Part shown: positions 7,813 to 15,114 of the stretch, piece by piece | How positions within the stretch are numbered: the stretch's first letter is position 1 | How the letters are laid out: every line of letters begins with the position of its first letter | Assembly (NCBI GenBank): GCA_023432995.1 | Contig: JAEZES010000132.1 | Span: 1-21,774, forward strand | From: Pseudomonadota bacterium | Lineage (GTDB): Bacteria; Pseudomonadota; Alphaproteobacteria; Sphingomonadales; Sphingomonadaceae | DNA length: 21,774 nt | Direction: 5' to 3' | Notes under the pieces: generated by a model | The model's database searches: none | What the model was told of the DNA's origin: nothing | What the model saw: the letters and a program-made list of their open reading frames with translations, nothing else | Program-made: the position numbers and the translations under genes

Positions 7813-10800
7813 TCAGGGCCGGGCCGCGAACAGCGCGTGATGCGTGAGGATGAACAGCGTTCGCCGATCGGGTCCGCCGAACAGGATTTGGAGCGGCCGC
7901 TCGGGTACCTCGATGTGCCCGAGCGGGCTGCCGTCGCTGTCGTAGACGAACACCTGGCCGTTCGAGACGTAGACCCGGCCGTTCTGGTCGACCGCCACGC
8001 TCTCACCGCCGCGATTGGCGAAGCGCTCGAGCCCGGTCAGCGTGCCGCCGGGGCCGACCGTCGCGCGGTAGGTCACGTTCTCCGACCCGTTGGTCACGAA
8101 CACCCGCTCGCCCGGCCGCGCGGCGATCAGCCCGTTGGCGTTGAGCGCGCTCGACCAGCGCCAGCCGACATGATCGGGCGGCCCCTGCTGCCAGACACGG
8201 AAGGCGGGCAGGGCGATGCTGCCGTCGGGCGAGCGGTACTCTTGCGTCTTGGACGTGCCGACCTCCTGCGCGAACATCTCGGCCAGCGTGGCGAACTCGT
8301 AGGTCGCGTGGTCGAGCTGGTCGCGGAATTCGCCGTTGACCCACCAGTTGACCGGCAGGAGCGTCCGCGCGGCCGACCCGGCGCTCACTGGTGTCGGGTC
8401 GATCAGCCTCATTTCGTCGGGCGGGCCCGCCGGATCGAACGAGAACACCGCACCCTTCGGCCCGAGCGACGACAGCACCAGCAGGTGACCTGACGAGTCT
8501 ATCGCCAGGTTGACCGCATCGAGCGGCTGATCGCGCACGATTTCGAGCCCGCGGGCCTCGCTCCAGCGATGAATCCGCTGGAAATGCCGGTCGATGAAAT
8601 ACAGCGCACCCGCTGCATCTACCGCAGCGCCCGAGATCGACCAGAAGCCCTCGGCGAGTGTCTCGACGGGCGCAAGGCTCGCCGTCGGTTGGGGGATCCG
8701 GCGATCGGCCGGGCCGATGTCGAGCGTCGCGAACTCGTGTTCCCGCAGCACCTGCCCGCGCGTGACATCCTCGATCGTGTTGTCGAACGGATACTTGCTC
8801 GCCCGCAGGAAGGTCCCGCAGCCTTCGGGCTCGCAGCTTGCATAGCCGCTTTCGGCGTTCACGTGGACGTTGCGGAAGCGGATGTCCTCCGAGTTGAACA
8901 GCTTCACCGCGCTCCTCGCCGGGTGGTAGCTGCGCGTCACGCGATAGCCGTGGTAGTTGGCGAACAGCAGCTTGCGCGAATTGCGGATCTCGAGGCTGAC
9001 CGCGTCCGGTCCGTCACCGACCTCCTGCTCGGTCTGCGGCGCGAGGAATTCCCAGTTCTCGACGTTGTCGAGCACGATCTCGTTTCGCGCGTGGTGCTCA
9101 ACTGACATGTAGTAAACGAAGCCCGGCGTGCTCGTGTTGGTGATGTGCAGGCCCGACTGCGCAAAGGTGTTCGGGCTCCACACGTCGGCGAACGTGCCGC
9201 CGCCGCCGTCGGTCACCCAGATGCTCGGGTACTGCGCGTCCATCCGCCCGTCGGCAACCGGGTCGCCGCTGAAGGCGCGGAGCACGCCAAGTCCGCGGCC
9301 GTCGACCGTCGGCGTCCCGCCCCCGCCCATGATCTTGACGTCCTCGACCAGGCTCCGCTGGCCCGAGCGCCACAGCAGCGCCGAAGCACGCGGGTTCACG
9401 CGCCCGGTGAACAACCCGAGCCCGGAGAGGATGTTGTCGCCGCCCCGCGGGGTCTCCAGGATCGGCCTCACCGGCCCGACTCCGCGGTGGCCCGGGTTGT
9501 CGTCGGGGAGGTAGAGCTGGGTGATCGCCGGATGCAGGCCGATGAGTACCGAGTCCGGCCGCAACAAGAGCCGGTCGGTGACCTTGTAGAAGCCGATCGG
9601 GAAATAGAGCACGCGGTGCGCGTCGATCGCCCGCTGGATCGCCGCCGTGTCGTCGGTCTCGCCGTCGCCGGTAACGCCGAGCGTCCGTACGTCGACCCAG
9701 TCCGCCATCGGCGGGAGCTCGCGGATCGCTGGCGCGCGCCGCGGGGGCAACGCTTCGAGCGGGCGAATGTCTGCTTCGGTCGCGTAGTCACCCATCTGGC
9801 CTAGATCGGGGACCGCCAAGCCGTAGGAGAACGAGGCCACCTGGTAGGCTTTCCCGCTGCCCTCGACCGTCCGCCCGCTGTCGCGGAAGCGGGCGAACAC
9901 CGGCGTATCTGTCGCGAGCGCGTTGTCGAACCCCACCTGGGTGAACACGCTGTCCTCATTCGAGATGACCACCGCCGCGCGGCCGACGCGTTCGAACCGC
10001 ACGTCCTTGCCCCACAGCGAGTCGCCGTAGCCGCGGTCGATCTCGATCCCGACCGGCGTGTCGCTGATGGCGACGTTGACCAGGGTCAGCCGCGCCTCGT
10101 GCTCGCGGATGGCGGCCTCGCGCTGGCCGGTGAAGGTCGCATCGAGCAGCGTGAATGGCCACGCGGGCGAGGTCTTCTCGGTGACGATGCCGTAGCGCCC
10201 GCCGACGAAGCGGACGTTGTCCATCACGTTGCCCGCCTGGTAGACGCCGGCGAACCCGTCGCCGATGCGAAACTCCATGTCGCTGAGGAACGCGTGCTGC
10301 GCCATGCGGAAGCGCACGCCGGCCGCGGCCGGGTTGCCGGGGCCGATCTCGATGTCGACGTTGCGCATCGACGAATAGAAGCTGCCTGAATTCGCGTCGC
10401 GCACGACCTTGTCGCGCGGGACGATCGTCGGGATCGGAACCGGCACCTGCCCGACATTGTACTGGTCGCGTCCGGCAAAGACGATCATCGTCGAGACGCC
10501 CTCCCGGAAGCCCGGAGTATTCGGGCCGAGCAGGATCACCGGCCGCGTCGGACCGACGCCGAAGACGCGCACGCCGGTCGGCACCACCAGCGTGCGGGTG
10601 ATGCGGTAGGTGCCCGAAGGCAGGAACACGAGACCGTGGCCAGTCCGGTCGACCGCCTGGTCGAAGGTCGCCTGCAGGGCGTCCGTGTCATCGGCCTTGC
10701 CGTCGCCGACCGCCTCGACGATCACCGCTCGCGGCTCGGACGGAACCACCGGAAAGACGGACTCACCCTGGGCCATGGCCCGGAGCGGAACAATGAATGC

Positions 10801-10842
10801 GGCGATCGCGAGAACACCGACCCAGATTCGGCGCATGGCCAT
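7813..10842 (-). CDS. Exported tandem beta-helix (pectate-lyase-like/GH55-like) protein with C-terminal beta-propeller
   Basis: The protein has 1009 residues. Residues 1-25 are a signal peptide (basic MAMRR, hydrophobic core, AMAQ). Two pectate-lyase-superfamily beta-helix modules follow. The first opens with AVGDGKADDTDALQATF (about 45) and runs to ~340; the second opens with GVTGDGETDDTAAIQRAI (about 389) and runs to ~700. Each has the GDGxxDDTxAxQ entry motif and a 'xxFPxGxYxV/I' strand. Paired modules of this kind are typical of GH55 beta-1,3-glucanases and related polysaccharide-active proteins. Residues ~725-1009 contain NHL/SMP-30-like repeats (GALYFIDRHFQRIHRW, GRVYVSNGQVFVYDSDG), suggesting a beta-propeller. 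GGGGGGAAG just before the ATG at 10842 is a strong ribosome-binding site. No polysaccharide-utilisation genes are adjacent. Polysaccharide degradation or binding is likely; the substrate and activity are unknown. Confidence 0.82.
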   Translation of the reverse strand: MAMRRIWVGVLAIAAFIVPLRAMAQGESVFPVVPSEPRAVIVEAVGDGKADDTDALQATFDQAVDRTGHGLVFLPSGTYRITRTLVVPTGVRVFGVGPTRPVILLGPNTPGFREGVSTMIVFAGRDQYNVGQVPVPIPTIVPRDKVVRDANSGSFYSSMRNVDIEIGPGNPAAAGVRFRMAQHAFLSDMEFRIGDGFAGVYQAGNVMDNVRFVGGRYGIVTEKTSPAWPFTLLDATFTGQREAAIREHEARLTLVNVAISDTPVGIEIDRGYGDSLWGKDVRFERVGRAAVVISNEDSVFTQVGFDNALATDTPVFARFRDSGRTVEGSGKAYQVASFSYGLAVPDLGQMGDYATEADIRPLEALPPRRAPAIRELPPMADWVDVRTLGVTGDGETDDTAAIQRAIDAHRVLYFPIGFYKVTDRLLLRPDSVLIGLHPAITQLYLPDDNPGHRGVGPVRPILETPRGGDNILSGLGLFTGRVNPRASALLWRSGQRSLVEDVKIMGGGGTPTVDGRGLGVLRAFSGDPVADGRMDAQYPSIWVTDGGGGTFADVWSPNTFAQSGLHITNTSTPGFVYYMSVEHHARNEIVLDNVENWEFLAPQTEQEVGDGPDAVSLEIRNSRKLLFANYHGYRVTRSYHPARSAVKLFNSEDIRFRNVHVNAESGYASCEPEGCGTFLRASKYPFDNTIEDVTRGQVLREHEFATLDIGPADRRIPQPTASLAPVETLAEGFWSISGAAVDAAGALYFIDRHFQRIHRWSEARGLEIVRDQPLDAVNLAIDSSGHLLVLSSLGPKGAVFSFDPAGPPDEMRLIDPTPVSAGSAARTLLPVNWWVNGEFRDQLDHATYEFATLAEMFAQEVGTSKTQEYRSPDGSIALPAFRVWQQGPPDHVGWRWSSALNANGLIAARPGERVFVTNGSENVTYRATVGPGGTLTGLERFANRGGESVAVDQNGRVYVSNGQVFVYDSDGSPLGHIEVPERPLQILFGGPDRRTLFILTHHALFAARP

Positions 10843-10948
10843 GCGGACTTCCCCCCAATGACGGTTGATCCTGCCCGCTAACCGCCCCGCGAACCAGAGG
10901 GATCTGTCTCTCGTGATCGAACCCCGCCGCGCCGTTCGAAGCAGCGAG

Positions 10949-11257
10949 TCACCCGCCTTCCGTCGCTACCTCCCTCTCCGCCTCCTCCTCGAGCTGCTCG
11001 AGCTTCTCGAGCTTGGCCGTGTTCTTTGGGCTCAGCAGGTATTGCCACACACCCCAGGCGTTGATCAGCAGCAGGATGCCGTTCATCGCCGCGATGGGCA
11101 GGGCGTCGCCCGTCAGACCCGAGACGATCCAGGTCACCGAGACCGCGCAAAACAGCACGAAACCCCAGCCGGTCACCTTGCGCCCGAGATCGGCCGCAAT
11201 CAGCCCGGCGGCGAGCATCGTGCCGAACGCGGCGATCCATTCGAGCGGGCCGTTCAT
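10949..11257 (-). CDS. Small inner-membrane protein with charged C-terminal helix
   Basis: The protein has 102 residues from the ATG at 11257; a GTG at 11266 is also possible. It has three hydrophobic segments (around IAAFGTMLAAGLIA, GFVLFCAVSVTWIVSGL and ALPIAAMNGILLLINAWGVW), so it is a small integral membrane protein. It ends in a strongly charged helix (AKLEKLEQLEEEAEREV) that could form a coiled coil in the cytoplasm. I do not recognise a named family. It lies 25 bases downstream of the aldo-keto reductase and is probably the last gene of the riboflavin-gene operon. No strong ribosome-binding site is visible; a weak GTGGCGGG precedes the ATG. Confidence 0.72.
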   Translation of the reverse strand: MNGPLEWIAAFGTMLAAGLIAADLGRKVTGWGFVLFCAVSVTWIVSGLTGDALPIAAMNGILLLINAWGVWQYLLSPKNTAKLEKLEQLEEEAEREVATEGG

Positions 11258-11282
11258 GCCCGCCACAGCGCGCCGGTGACGC

Positions 11283-12209
11283 TTAGGTTCCGGCCGCGCT
11301 CAGCCGTGCGAGCTGGTCGTCGGACAGCTCCAGCTCGAGCGCCTCGAACTGCACGTCGAGCTGCTCGGGCTTGCTCGCGCTGGCGATCGGCGCGGTAATG
11401 CCGGGCTGGCGCATGAGCCAAGCCAGCGCGACGGCGCCGAGGCTGGCGCCGGTCTCGGCGGCGACCGCGTCGAGCGTTGGCAGGACCGTCAGGCCATGCT
11501 CGAAGAATCGCTCTATGCTCGATCCTCGGTTGTGCCGCGCGAGGTCCTCGCGCGTGCGGTACTTGCCGGTGAGGAAGCCGGCGGCGAGGCCGAACCAGGG
11601 GAACATGGCGATGTCCCGCTCGACGCACAGCCGCTGCAGTTCCGGCGGGTAATCCTTGCGCTCGACGAGGTTGTATTCGTTCTGCAGCACGGTGAACGGG
11701 GTCAGCCCGCGCGCCGTGGCGATGTCGTGCACTGCCGCGAGCCGCTCGGCGTTGTAGTTCGACGCGCCGATCTCGCGCACCAGGCCCTTGCGAACGAGCG
11801 CGTCGAATCCCTCGACGACCTCCTCGAGCGGGGTCCCGGTCTCGTCGCGGTGGGCGTAGTAGAGGTCGACGCAGTCCGTTTGCAGCCGCTCGAGCGACTT
11901 CTCGAGTTCCTCGGCCACCTTGGCCGGTGCGAGGTCGCCGGGCTTGCCGAACATGCCGGTCTTGGTCGCGATGCGCATCTCCGCACGCACGCCGCGGCTC
12001 GTGAGCCACTTGCCGATCACCGTCTCGCTCTCGCCGCCGACGTGCCCGGGCACCCAGACCGAGTAGCCCTGCGCCGTGTCGATCATCCGTCCGCCGTGCT
12101 CGTAGAACCGGTCGAGGATGGCGAAGCTGGTGTTCTCGTCGGCCGTGAAGCCGAACACGTTGCCGCCGAGGACCAGCGGGATTCCAGCAACCGACCAGTG
12201 GTTTGTCAC
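11283..12209 (-). CDS. Aldo-keto reductase (second, in riboflavin operon)
   Basis: This is an NAD(P)H-dependent aldo-keto reductase of 308 residues. The tetrad is visible as D44 and Y49 in RMIDTAQGYSVW, K83 in IATKTGM and H120 in DLYYAHRDE. Further family marks are VREIGASNY, NEYNLVER, the FGLAAGFLTGKY segment and the C-terminal cofactor motif around ITAPIASASKPEQL. The overall form resembles the YajO/Tas-type group. The start is a GTG at 12209 whose last bases form the ribH stop (GTGA), so translation is probably coupled to ribH. A longer frame continues upstream through ribH, but its sequence there is the out-of-frame shadow of ribH. The substrate is unknown; the position invites a link to flavin synthesis, but many such enzymes are general aldehyde reductases. 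Confidence 0.9.
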   Translation of the reverse strand: MTNHWSVAGIPLVLGGNVFGFTADENTSFAILDRFYEHGGRMIDTAQGYSVWVPGHVGGESETVIGKWLTSRGVRAEMRIATKTGMFGKPGDLAPAKVAEELEKSLERLQTDCVDLYYAHRDETGTPLEEVVEGFDALVRKGLVREIGASNYNAERLAAVHDIATARGLTPFTVLQNEYNLVERKDYPPELQRLCVERDIAMFPWFGLAAGFLTGKYRTREDLARHNRGSSIERFFEHGLTVLPTLDAVAAETGASLGAVALAWLMRQPGITAPIASASKPEQLDVQFEALELELSDDQLARLSAAGT

Positions 12210-12625
12210 GCGAACTTCTCCCGAATTGCGAGCAATGCCAAGGCCGCTTCGGCGGCGCCGGCGCCCTTGTTGAGCTGCTGCGGATCGGCGCGGACGATCG
12301 CCTGGGCCTCGCTCTCGACCGTGAGGATGCCGTTGCCCACGGCGATCCCGTCCATCGTCAGCGCCATGATCCCGCGCGCCGATTCCCCGGCAACGATCTC
12401 GAAATGGTAGGTCTCGCCGCGGATCACCACGCCGAGCGCGACGAACGCGTCGTATTCGCCGCTCTCGGCCGCGAGCGCGATCGCGCCTGGCACCTCGAGC
12501 GCGCCGGGCACGGTCAGCTTGTCGACCGTGTGGCCGGCCCGCTGGAGCGCCGTCTTGGCCCCCTCGATGAGCATGTCGTTCAGGTGTTCGTAGAAGCGGG
12601 CTTCGACGATCAGGAAGCGGGCCAT
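12206..12625 (-). CDS. ribH: 6,7-dimethyl-8-ribityllumazine synthase
   Basis: RibH condenses 5-amino-6-ribitylamino-uracil with 3,4-dihydroxy-2-butanone 4-phosphate to make the immediate precursor of riboflavin; it forms pentameric or icosahedral cytoplasmic assemblies. The 139-residue product has the family marks in order: LIVEARFYEHLNDML at the N-terminus, the substrate loop TVPGALEVPGAI, the phosphate and catalytic region GVVIRGETYHFE with the catalytic histidine H74, and NKGAGAAEAALALL at the C-terminus. The ATG at 12625 follows the stop of the CYTH gene after two bases, and GGAG lies within the end of that gene. The stop overlaps the GTG of the following aldo-keto reductase. It is the third gene counting down from ribB. 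Confidence 0.97.
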   Translation of the reverse strand: MARFLIVEARFYEHLNDMLIEGAKTALQRAGHTVDKLTVPGALEVPGAIALAAESGEYDAFVALGVVIRGETYHFEIVAGESARGIMALTMDGIAVGNGILTVESEAQAIVRADPQQLNKGAGAAEAALALLAIREKFA

Positions 12626-12627
12626 CG

Positions 12628-13152
12628 TTACTCCGGGATCGCGAGGGTCTGGGCGAGCGCGCCGCATTGGTAGCGCGGATCGTGGGTGACCTCCTTAACC
12701 GTCCAGGCCGGCGGCACAAGCGCAGCGAGGGCGGCCTCGTCAGCGGCTTCGGCCTCGAGCAGCTCGAGTCCGGCGAGCGGGCCGTCGAACAGGTCGAGGC
12801 TCCACTCTTGGTCATCGACCGCAAGGGAAAAGCGGCGCTTGATCAGGACGCGGGCGGGGAGCGCGGCGAACACCGCGTGCTCGGCTTCGGTCAGATAGGC
12901 CGTAACGATAAGCCGGGCGCGTGGCTGTGGGGCATCGTATTTCTTGGTCAGCTTGAGGACGGTCCGCGCTCCTCTCGCCATGCGCCGGAGACGCAGGCGC
13001 GTGCCCTCGATGTAGCGATCCTCGATCAGGGTGAACGAGAGACCGTCCAGGGGTGGGCGCGCCGACGCGTCGACCAGCCACCGCCGCTCGAACTCGACGC
13101 GGGCGTATTTCGGATCGCGCGCCTCGGTATCGAGGCCCCGGTCGGCAATCAC
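12628..13152 (-). CDS. CYTH-domain protein within the riboflavin operon
   Basis: The protein has 174 residues, essentially a single CYTH domain. The N-terminal signature is E20-F-E22-R-R24 in ARVEFERRWLV, the place of the ExExK motif that binds metal and triphosphate; here the usual lysine is arginine. Further charged strands follow: IEDRYIEGTRLRLRRM, TVLKLTKKYD, LIKRRFSL and WSLDLFDGPLAGLELLEAE. These are the alternating basic and acidic strands of the triphosphate tunnel fold. Relatives are inorganic triphosphatases, adenylate cyclases or thiamine triphosphatases. The GTG start at 13152 overlaps the ribB stop as GTGA, and its stop is two bases before the ribH ATG, so it is embedded in the operon. 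Its specific substrate cannot be read from sequence; phosphohydrolysis of a nucleotide or triphosphate is the likely role. Confidence 0.85.
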   Translation of the reverse strand: MIADRGLDTEARDPKYARVEFERRWLVDASARPPLDGLSFTLIEDRYIEGTRLRLRRMARGARTVLKLTKKYDAPQPRARLIVTAYLTEAEHAVFAALPARVLIKRRFSLAVDDQEWSLDLFDGPLAGLELLEAEAADEAALAALVPPAWTVKEVTHDPRYQCGALAQTLAIPE

Positions 13153-14444
13153 GCCGGCTCGATGGGCCGCTCGCCGACGATCGACAGGTCGTAGCCTTCG
13201 AGCCCGACCAGCGAGTGCCGCGTGTTGGTCAGCAGGATCATGTCGTGCACCCCGAGTTCGGCGAGGATCTGCGCTCCGACGCCATAGTCGCGCTGTTCGG
13301 TCGGCATGTCCTCGTCGCTCGCAGGGCGCTCGCCGGTCAGACCGCGGATCGCGCTGGAGGCATGGTCTGGGCCTGGGCGGTTGATCAGCACGACCACGCC
13401 GGCGCCTTCCTCGCCGATGATCCGCATCGCCCCTTCGAGCAGGCCCTGGCGCTCCGTGTCGCGGGCGAAGACATCGTCGAACAGCGACAGCGCGTGCATG
13501 CGCACGAGCGTCGGCTTCCCGGGGCCGATATGGCCCTTGACCAGCGCCATCGTCTCGCCGCGGGTGGCCTTGTTGTAGAAGCTGATCGCGCGCCAGTCGC
13601 CGCCCCACCTGCTGGCGAAGCGGCCCTCGGCGCGCTTCTCGACCAGGTGGTCGTGGCGGCGGCGGTAGGCGATGAGGTCGCGGATCGTGCCGACCTTGAG
13701 ACCGTGCAGTCGGGCGAAGCGCAGCAGGTCGTCGAGCCGCGCCATCGAGCCGTCCTCGGCCATGATTTCGCAGATGACGCCCGAGGGATTGAGCCCGGCG
13801 AGCCGGGAGATATCGACCGCGGCCTCGGTGTGACCGGCACGGACGAGGACGCCGCCCTCGCGCGCGACCAGCGGAAACACGTGGCCCGGACTGACGATGT
13901 CGTCCGGGCCCTTGGAGGCGTCGATCGCGACCGAGATCGTCCGGGCCCGGTCGGCCGCGCTTATCCCGGTCGTGACCCCTTCGCGCGCCTCGATCGAGGT
14001 GGTGAAGGCGGTCTCCATCCGGCTTCGGTTGGTGCGGCTCATGGGCTGAAGGCCAAGCGCCTCAACACGTTCGGGCGCGAGCGCGAGGCAGATCAGCCCT
14101 CGGCCGTGGGTAGCCATGAAGTTGATCGCGTCGGGCGTCGCCATCTGCGCCGGGATCACCAGATCGCCCTCGTTCTCCCGGTCCTCGTCGTCTACCAGCA
14201 CGAACATCCGACCGTTGCGCGCCTCATCGATGATCGCTTCGATCGGCACCAGCACCGGCGTGTCGTCGTTGCTCGACAGGAACCGCTCGAGTTTGCCGAG
14301 CGTGTCGGCCGTCGGGTTCCAGCTGGGCTCGGTGCATTCGCGCAAGGTGTTGGCGTGAAGGCCTGCCGCACGGGCGAGGCCGGTGCGAGTCATGCGACCT
14401 TCGGCAATGAGGTCGCGCACGCGCTGAATCACGGGTGTGCTCAT
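13149..14444 (-). CDS. ribB: HTH-fused 3,4-dihydroxy-2-butanone 4-phosphate synthase with degenerate GTP-cyclohydrolase-II-like domain (RibBX type)
   Basis: The protein has 431 residues in three parts. Residues 1-60 form a helix-turn-helix-like domain (MTRTGLARAAGLHANTLREC). Residues ~64-262 are RibB, which converts ribulose 5-phosphate to the four-carbon riboflavin precursor: the acidic metal loop DDEDRENEGDL (85-95), THGRGLICLAL, and the active-site region SPGHVFPLVAREGGVLVRAG followed by HTEAAVD. Residues ~270-431 resemble GTP cyclohydrolase II (ALVKGHIG, RDYGVGAQIL, NTRHSLVGLEGYDLSIV). They lack the zinc cysteines (the expected GSLRCDCG region reads LFDDVFARDTERQG) and the QEGRGIGL motif, so this part should not open GTP. 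Such RibB variants with a non-catalytic RibA-like tail have been described as RibBX in Proteobacteria. It is the first gene of the operon. Confidence 0.95.
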   Translation of the reverse strand: MSTPVIQRVRDLIAEGRMTRTGLARAAGLHANTLRECTEPSWNPTADTLGKLERFLSSNDDTPVLVPIEAIIDEARNGRMFVLVDDEDRENEGDLVIPAQMATPDAINFMATHGRGLICLALAPERVEALGLQPMSRTNRSRMETAFTTSIEAREGVTTGISAADRARTISVAIDASKGPDDIVSPGHVFPLVAREGGVLVRAGHTEAAVDISRLAGLNPSGVICEIMAEDGSMARLDDLLRFARLHGLKVGTIRDLIAYRRRHDHLVEKRAEGRFASRWGGDWRAISFYNKATRGETMALVKGHIGPGKPTLVRMHALSLFDDVFARDTERQGLLEGAMRIIGEEGAGVVVLINRPGPDHASSAIRGLTGERPASDEDMPTEQRDYGVGAQILAELGVHDMILLTNTRHSLVGLEGYDLSIVGERPIEPA

Positions 14445-14450
14445 GGACGG

Positions 14451-14478
14451 ATCATATCACATCATAATGTGATGGCAA
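14451..14478 (-). promoter_or_regulatory. Promoter of the riboflavin operon, likely giving a leaderless ribB mRNA
   Basis: On the minus strand a -35 box TTGCCA (14478-14473), a 16-base spacer and a -10 box TATGAT (14456-14451) each match the consensus at five of six positions. Only six bases (CCGTCC) separate the -10 box from the ribB ATG, so transcription would start at or very near the A of the start codon. No ribosome-binding site precedes ribB, in agreement with leaderless translation. Confidence 0.65.
14456..14473. promoter_or_regulatory. Candidate operator: perfect inverted repeat within the ribB promoter spacer
   Basis: ATCACAT (14456-14462) and ATGTGAT (14467-14473) are perfect 7-bp arms separated by CATA. 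They fill the space between the -35 and -10 boxes, the classic place for a repressor site. A related sequence, CATCATATAATGTG, occurs on the minus strand at 14503-14490, inverted relative to the plus-strand CATCATAATGTG at 14460-14471 and two bases longer. The natural candidate regulator is the helix-turn-helix on RibB itself; this is inference. Confidence 0.6.
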
Positions 14479-14492
14479 TACAGTTGCGGCAC

Positions 14493-14522
14493 ATTATATG
14501 ATGCTCCGATGGAAATTGTCTT
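14493..14522 (-). promoter_or_regulatory. Possible second, upstream ribB promoter
   Basis: On the minus strand a perfect -10 box TATAAT (14498-14493) is preceded after 18 bases by AAGACA (14522-14517), a four-of-six match to the -35 box. It would give a leader of about 40 bases that crosses the inverted repeat at 14456-14473. No FMN-riboswitch features are visible in the short leader. Confidence 0.4.
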
Positions 14523-14597
14523 GGGGTTCTCGCGCGAGGTCGGCCGCGGTCCTGCTGCTGCTTGCGCTGCTGCGAGTGGCACCGCATGGAGGTTTCC

Positions 14598-15113
14598 GTG
14601 ACGGATTCCGCCCAAACCCGCGACGAATTGCTCCACGACTTCCGCCTGGCGATGCGTCACGTCGCGGCGACTGTCTACGCCGTCACCACCGGCCACGGCG
14701 GCAACCGCTTCGGGATCCTCGCGACAGCCGTCAGCTCGCTGAGTTTCGACCCGCCGTCACTGCTCGTCTGCGTCAATCGCTCGGCTTCGCTGCACGGCCC
14801 GCTGGCCTCGGCCGAGACCTTCTGCGTCAACGTGCTCGGTCTCGGCAACCGCGACGTCGCCGAGCATTTCATGCACAGCGCGGCCGATCGCTTCGATGTC
14901 GGCGAATGGCACGAGGAGCACGGCGTACCGGTCCTGGCGACGGCGCAGTCCAGTTTCGTCTGCCAGCGCCGCCACTGCCACGATTTCGGCACGCATTCGA
15001 TCTTCATCGGTGAACTGATCGCGGCGAAGCATCGCGCCGACGCCGCGCCGCTGACCTATTACGACCGGCATTACATCGACATCAGCGAAGCGCCCGAGCG
15101 CCCCGTCGCTTGA
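14598..15113 (+). CDS. Flavin reductase family protein (HpaC/DIM6-like)
   Basis: The protein has 171 residues of the flavin-reductase-like FMN-binding fold. Visible marks are the N-terminal FRLAMRHVAATVYAVTTGHG, the flavin-binding strand ILATAVSSLSFDPPSLLVCV with NRSASLHG, FCVNVLGLGNRDVAEHF, the C-terminal HSIFIGELIAAKH and the final YYDRHYIDI. Relatives use NAD(P)H to reduce FMN or FAD, usually to feed a two-component monooxygenase, though some bind flavin as a prosthetic group. No oxygenase is adjacent. The GTG at 14598 is chosen because GGAGG lies five bases upstream; an ATG at 14586 overlaps that site and would be poorly translated. The gene diverges from ribB, so flavin synthesis and use may be regulated together. 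Its stop is one base from the stop of the convergent M48 peptidase gene. Confidence 0.9.
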   Translation: MTDSAQTRDELLHDFRLAMRHVAATVYAVTTGHGGNRFGILATAVSSLSFDPPSLLVCVNRSASLHGPLASAETFCVNVLGLGNRDVAEHFMHSAADRFDVGEWHEEHGVPVLATAQSSFVCQRRHCHDFGTHSIFIGELIAAKHRADAAPLTYYDRHYIDISEAPERPVA

Positions 15114-15114
15114 G

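Noticed and set aside
11283..12824. A 513-codon minus-strand open frame covering the aldo-keto reductase and the ribH region
   Set aside because: Only the part from the GTG at 12209 resembles a protein family; the upstream part is Arg/Pro-rich and lies out of frame over ribH.
13149..14444. Annotation as bifunctional RibBA
   Set aside because: The GTP-cyclohydrolase-II part lacks the zinc cysteines and the QEGRG motif, so only the RibB activity is supported.
14445..14597. FMN riboswitch in front of ribB
   Set aside because: The segment is too short and AT-rich, and none of the conserved RFN-element stretches was recognised; the near-consensus promoter abuts the ATG.
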